A stretch of DNA of 20,905 nucleotides from a candidate division SR1 bacterium (GTDB lineage: Bacteria; Patescibacteriota; Gracilibacteria; Absconditabacterales; Absconditicoccaceae): NCBI GenBank assembly GCA_002746475.1, contig PDOX01000011.1, forward strand, positions 1 through 20,905, written 5' to 3'. The notes beneath the pieces were generated by a model. That model did not search any database, had not been told where the DNA came from, and saw nothing but the letters and a program-made list of their open reading frames with translations. Within the stretch, counting starts at the first letter, position 1. Each line of letters begins with the position of its first letter. This document shows, piece by piece, positions 20,224 through 20,905 of the stretch. The translations under genes and the position numbers were made by a program.

Positions 20224-20905
20224 TATTTATAGTATACAACTAAAAGAGCGTCTCATTCTTTGTATTCAAAATCAGAATGAAAATTTTTATCAATAAATTT
20301 TACATTTTCTTTATTTCCCATAGGTCATTCATATACCTTTCTGAAAATTCCCCTATAAAATTTATTTATTCCATTATCTAGATGAGCAAAAAATCTATTG
20401 ATATTTTCATTATCAATTTTTTGCGCCATAAAATCATAAGCAAGTTCTCAAGTAAGTGTCCTATATCAAGATTTTTGTAATGACTTAATGACATTTTGAT
20501 TTTGCGTTCTTAAAAATCACTGTTTCCCTGAAACATAATTACTTAAATGGGTGTATATTCATTTTTTTTGATAATCTTTGTGTATAACAGATCAAAATCT
20601 GTATATTAAATCTCAAAAAAACTTTATAGAAGAAAATCAGATTACTCTATCTTTGTCTTTTAATAAAAATACTTTATCACTTAAAAAGAGATGATTTTTT
20701 ATATCATCTTCTGATAATTGTATTCAAAATCATGAATTTGTTGAATTTTGAATACTTTGTATATATTTTTTAGGAATATTGTGTGGTAAAAATTCTTCAA
20801 TATTTATTCACATTAATTTTAAAATATTAATACTTGTTTCTTCTCTGTTGCTCTGTTGCTCTGTTGCTCTGTTGCTCTGTTGCTCTGTTGCTCTGTTGCT
20901 CTGTT
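20223..20905 (-). CDS. GNAT-family N-acetyltransferase, partial at 5' end, with octamer repeat tract
   Basis: From an internal ATG at 20813 the protein is 196 residues; the frame stays open through the octamer tract to the window edge, so the true start may lie outside. It shows the GNAT order: KVFLLKDKDRVIGFSSIKFF (strands 2-3), then FGSVIHKDYQKKGIYTHL, the acetyl-CoA binding motif A with QKKGIY, whose glycine is a TGA codon, then a later SLQKSGYRTLTG segment. Such enzymes move an acetyl group from acetyl-CoA to an amine. It is the first visible gene of an operon with the AstE/AspA-type deacylase (1-base TAATG overlap) and an EamA transporter. The tandem repeat upstream encodes NRATEQQS if translated; a change in its copy number would shift the frame. 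The donor fold is clear, the substrate is not. Confidence 0.75.
20843..20905. repeat. Octamer tandem repeat, CTCTGTTG, seven full copies and a partial
   Basis: Seven perfect copies of CTCTGTTG (20843-20898) plus 7 of 8 bases of an eighth run into the window edge, so the full number is unknown. On the gene strand the unit is CAACAGAG. Because 8 is not a multiple of 3, and no frame of the repeat contains a stop, copy-number change by slipped pairing would switch the reading frame of the GNAT gene if translation starts upstream. The copies are identical, which suggests recent expansion. The position at the sequence end may also reflect an assembly break. Confidence 0.9.

Noticed and set aside
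20843..20905. CRISPR array
   Set aside because: The units are 8-base direct repeats with no spacers, so this is a simple tandem repeat.

Overview
The window comes from a bacterium with a reassigned genetic code. It is very AT-rich, and nearly every gene is interrupted by in-frame UGA codons. These fall where conserved families require glycine: the PGxTG and GP motifs of the sugar transferase, the metal site of the M23 peptidase, the Gly-cisPro motif of Dtd and the acetyl-CoA loop of a GNAT. All thirteen visible gene ends use TAA or TAG, and none uses TGA. This is the UGA=Gly code of the Absconditabacteria (SR1) and Gracilibacteria (BD1-5). Several in-frame CGA codons also fall where the family has an aromatic residue, best seen in the LWG motif of the EamA transporter, encoded TTA-CGA-TGA. 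That points to the Absconditabacterales code (NCBI table 37: UGA=Gly, CGA/CGG=Trp). All gene limits below assume UGA=Gly; read with the standard code, the genes shatter into fragments.

Left part (1-8112): a partial gene, then a large membrane-anchored M23 peptidase (190-1908, -). A divergent region follows with a perfect promoter and a candidate structured RNA, then a secreted cysteine-rich protein (2274-3374, +). A bidirectional terminator separates that gene from a minus-strand series: murE (3507-4844), a ferritin-like/VIT metal transporter (4955-5836), a REP-like palindromic element, dtd (5996-6466) and a secreted 516-residue protein (6471-8021).

Centre (8134-16897): one promoter appears to drive a three-gene operon of about 8.6 kb. 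Two giant helical proteins (1138 and 1369 residues) have short glycine-rich hydrophobic segments and no recognised family. The third gene encodes a protein with a C-terminal NlpC/P60- or CHAP-like cysteine peptidase domain. A long hairpin ends the unit. This is the best candidate here for an undescribed system.

Right part (16918-20905): an undecaprenyl-phosphate sugar phosphotransferase (+) faces a tightly packed minus-strand operon. That operon encodes a GNAT acetyltransferase, an AstE/AspA-type zinc deacylase and an EamA-type transporter, so it may acylate, deacylate and move a small metabolite. The 5' part of the GNAT gene carries an octamer tandem repeat that reaches the window edge, a possible phase-variation tract.

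The recognisable functions are mostly cell-envelope related (MurE, M23 peptidase, sugar transferase, secreted proteins, cysteine peptidase), which fits a small host-dependent bacterium with a reduced genome. I saw no tRNA, rRNA, CRISPR array or transposase.
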